Source of the DNA: an uncultured Bacillota bacterium
GTDB taxonomy: Bacteria; Bacillota; Clostridia; Tissierellales; Tissierellaceae
Direction: 5' to 3'
Length of the DNA: 6,530 bases
Assembly: GCA_937951995.1 (NCBI GenBank)
Contig: CALGAG010000049.1
Coordinates: 1 to 6,530, forward strand
Below are positions 4,994-6,530 of this stretch, piece after piece. A model generated the notes under the pieces. The model was not told the DNA's origin and ran no database searches. It saw only the letters and a list, made by a program, of their open reading frames with translations. The position numbers and the translations under genes are program-made. Numbering within the stretch: position 1 is the stretch's first letter; every line of letters begins with the position of its first letter.

Positions 4994-6346
4994 TTAAAGG
5001 CTCTCGCAGACCTTCTTGATTCCACTTTCCATTCTCTCATACAGGGAATCGACTTCTTCCCTTGTTATATTGATTGGAGGTGCAATAAGAACATGGTCTC
5101 CCTTTCCATTGGCAGATCCACCACCTGGATAAAGTACAAGTCCTTCCTCCATGCATGCGTTGTTTACCTTGGCGTTCATCTTCAGTGAAGGATCAAATGG
5201 TTCCTTTGTCTCCTTGTCCTTGACAAACTCCAAGCCTATCATAAGACCCTTTCCTCTTATGTCACCTACGATTGGATACTTGTAAAGGTCCTGCATCTTC
5301 TCCATCAGGTAGTCTCCCTGGGCAGCTCCGTTCTGGATGAATCCGTCCCTTTCGATTATTTCCATAACCTTAAGGGCTATGCCACATGAAAGTGGGTTGG
5401 AAGCATAGGTATGTCCGTGGATAAAGTTTCCTGAACCATCCACCATTATTGCATCAAATACCCTCTTGTTGCAGACTGCAGCTCCCATTGGTGTGTAACC
5501 GCTGCTCAGTCCCTTTGCAACTGCAATAATATCCGGTGTTGCATCGAACAACTTTGATGCCATGGTCTCCCCGGTTCTTCCTGACCCTGCCATTACCTCG
5601 TCCATTATAAAGAGGATGTCATACTTGTCACAGATCTCCCTTACCATATCAAAGTAAATCTTCTCTGGATGTGCTCCAGGTGCTGCCGAACCAACGACAG
5701 GCTCTGTTATAAAGGCTGCAACATTCTGTGGTCCCTGTCTCAATATTTCAATCTCCAGTTCCTGGGCGGCCTTCACACTTGTCTCGTACAGTGTCTCCGC
5801 TCCCCATGGGTTTCTGTAATGGTAGAACTGCTCAATCTTGGGGAAGTTGACAAGCATTGGGTCATATACCTTCCTTCTTCCGATTGTGCCTGTCATTGAA
5901 AGTGATCCCAGGGTAGCTCCATGGTAGGAGTTCCACTTTGATATGATCTTCCACTTGCTTGACTGGACCCCATCTCTTTCAACATAGTATTGTCTTGCCA
6001 TTTTCATTGCAGTCTCAGTTGCCTCCGAGCCCCCTGATACAAAGTAAACGTGGTCAAGTCCCTCAGGACACCAGCTGGCTACCTTCTCTGCACAATCCTC
6101 AATCACATCCACAGTCCATCTTGACAGATGGGTGAAGGCAATTCTTTCAGTTTGCTCCTTAGCAAACTCTGCAATTTCCTTGTTGCCATGGCCAATGTTT
6201 GCAACTGCAGATCCTGAACAGCCGTCTATGTACTCCTTGCCGTCCTCTCCATAAAGGTAGATTCCCTCTCCCCTGTCTATTTTTGGATAATGCCAGTTCT
6301 GGTTTCTGTAGAACACGTGATTCTTAGGCGCTTTGTTTAAACTCAT
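4994..6346 (-). CDS. Class III PLP-dependent aminotransferase
   Basis: This 450-residue cytosolic enzyme belongs to the fold-type I, class III (omega) transaminases, which act on amines and on omega- or beta-amino acids. Visible motifs in order: the substrate-pocket segment YLYGEDGKEYIDGCSG (30-45), the PLP phosphate loop VSGGSEATE (103-111), the ring-stacking YHG (141-143), the ITEPVVG strand (213-219), the PLP-nitrogen motif MDEVMAGSGRTG (248-259) with D249, the Schiff-base lysine K278 in AVAKGLSSGYTPMGA (275-289), the phosphate-binding THR-equivalent GHTYASNP (311-318), and the C-terminal IRGKGLMIGLEF (363-374). Length is typical. Its ATG follows AAGGGGGATAAAA. It lies 31 bases after the symporter stop and 21 before the BKACE start, forming one leftward operon. 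In that setting it probably makes the beta-keto acid used by the BKACE. The amino donor is not predictable in detail. Confidence 0.92.
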   Translation of the reverse strand: MSLNKAPKNHVFYRNQNWHYPKIDRGEGIYLYGEDGKEYIDGCSGSAVANIGHGNKEIAEFAKEQTERIAFTHLSRWTVDVIEDCAEKVASWCPEGLDHVYFVSGGSEATETAMKMARQYYVERDGVQSSKWKIISKWNSYHGATLGSLSMTGTIGRRKVYDPMLVNFPKIEQFYHYRNPWGAETLYETSVKAAQELEIEILRQGPQNVAAFITEPVVGSAAPGAHPEKIYFDMVREICDKYDILFIMDEVMAGSGRTGETMASKLFDATPDIIAVAKGLSSGYTPMGAAVCNKRVFDAIMVDGSGNFIHGHTYASNPLSCGIALKVMEIIERDGFIQNGAAQGDYLMEKMQDLYKYPIVGDIRGKGLMIGLEFVKDKETKEPFDPSLKMNAKVNNACMEEGLVLYPGGGSANGKGDHVLIAPPINITREEVDSLYERMESGIKKVCESL

Positions 6347-6377
6347 TTTTATCCCCCTTAATCTTATCTATCTTTAC

Positions 6378-6530
6378 TTATACCTGCTCTGACAGTTTCT
6401 GCTCTTTCACCATATTGTCCGCATTGAAGGTTTCGTAGTCAAAGGTTCCTTCAAGTTTTGAAACGACTGTTGCAACTACAAGGTCACCAAAGTTGTTGGT
6501 TGCTGTATGAATCTGGTCAACTATTCTGTA
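6378..6530 (-). CDS. Dicarboxylate/amino acid:cation symporter (SDF/DAACS family), C-terminal end only
   Basis: The last 50 codons before TAA (6380-6378) are visible and the rest lies beyond the right edge. The fragment starts YRIVDQIHTATNNFGDLVVA and continues TVVSKLEGTF. This is the end of the eighth transmembrane helix of the glutamate transporter/DctA family, where the archaeal GltPh reads D-x-x-R-T-x-x-N-x-x-G-D followed by the 'VAKxE' tail. The matching residues here are D5, H8, T9, N12 and D16 of the fragment. D, T, N and D, which bind the amino group and the coupling cation, are kept. The arginine (R397 of GltPh) that reads the side-chain carboxylate is His. The protein should be a membrane importer driven by Na+ or H+. 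Its stop is 31 bases before the aminotransferase start, so it is the probable uptake system for this operon. Confidence 0.8.
   Translation of the reverse strand, partial: YRIVDQIHTATNNFGDLVVATVVSKLEGTFDYETFNADNMVKEQKLSEQV

Noticed and set aside
1..6530. CRISPR array, tRNA, rRNA, insertion sequence or phage attachment site
   Set aside because: No regularly spaced repeats, RNA-gene landmarks, transposase motifs or flanking terminal repeats were seen on either strand.

Overview
The window suggests a low-to-middle GC, Gram-positive anaerobe of the Clostridia/Tissierellia type. The clues are strong purine-rich Shine-Dalgarno sites before nearly every gene, heavy use of AGG/AGA arginine codons, tight gene packing, and a catabolic set (carboxylate/amino-acid symporter, class III aminotransferase, beta-keto acid cleavage enzyme) familiar from amino-acid fermenters. 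This placement is an inference from gene content; no rRNA or marker gene is present.

Layout. Positions 1-619 (minus) hold the N-terminal part of a YghO-like GNAT-fold protein that runs off the left edge. A 123-bp divergent intergenic region carries a -10 element on each strand. Rightward lies a two-gene unit: an RluA-family pseudouridine synthase (743-1414) and a RimJ/RimL-type acetyltransferase (1430-1981). Facing it, only 9 bp away, is a leftward pair: a small zinc-ribbon membrane protein (2603-2908) followed by a nitroreductase (1991-2563). The probable terminator of this pair lies inside the 3' end of the facing acetyltransferase gene. After a 223-bp gap comes a lone rightward gene (3132-4103) encoding two left-handed beta-helix domains of the gamma-carbonic anhydrase/CaiE/PaaY kind. 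It ends at a clear hairpin terminator. From the right edge a leftward operon reads symporter (partial, 6378-6530), class III aminotransferase (4994-6346) and BKACE enzyme (4157-4972).

How the genes may work together. The right-hand operon makes sense as a catabolic module: import an amino acid, remove the amino group with the PLP aminotransferase to give a beta-keto acid, then cleave it with acetyl-CoA to give acetoacetate plus a new acyl-CoA. The substrate would be a beta-amino acid, but its identity cannot be read from sequence. The BKACE lacks the Glu found in the lysine-pathway enzyme, and the symporter has His at the usual side-chain-reading Arg.

The most unusual item is the tandem beta-helix protein. 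By family alignment its two halves keep complementary parts of the three-histidine zinc site. The C-terminal half has the first and third ligands (H231, H253) and the N-terminal half has only the second (H67). In this family the second ligand normally comes from the neighbouring subunit, so one complete site could form at an N-domain/C-domain interface. The second domain also has its own in-frame ATG with a Shine-Dalgarno sequence.
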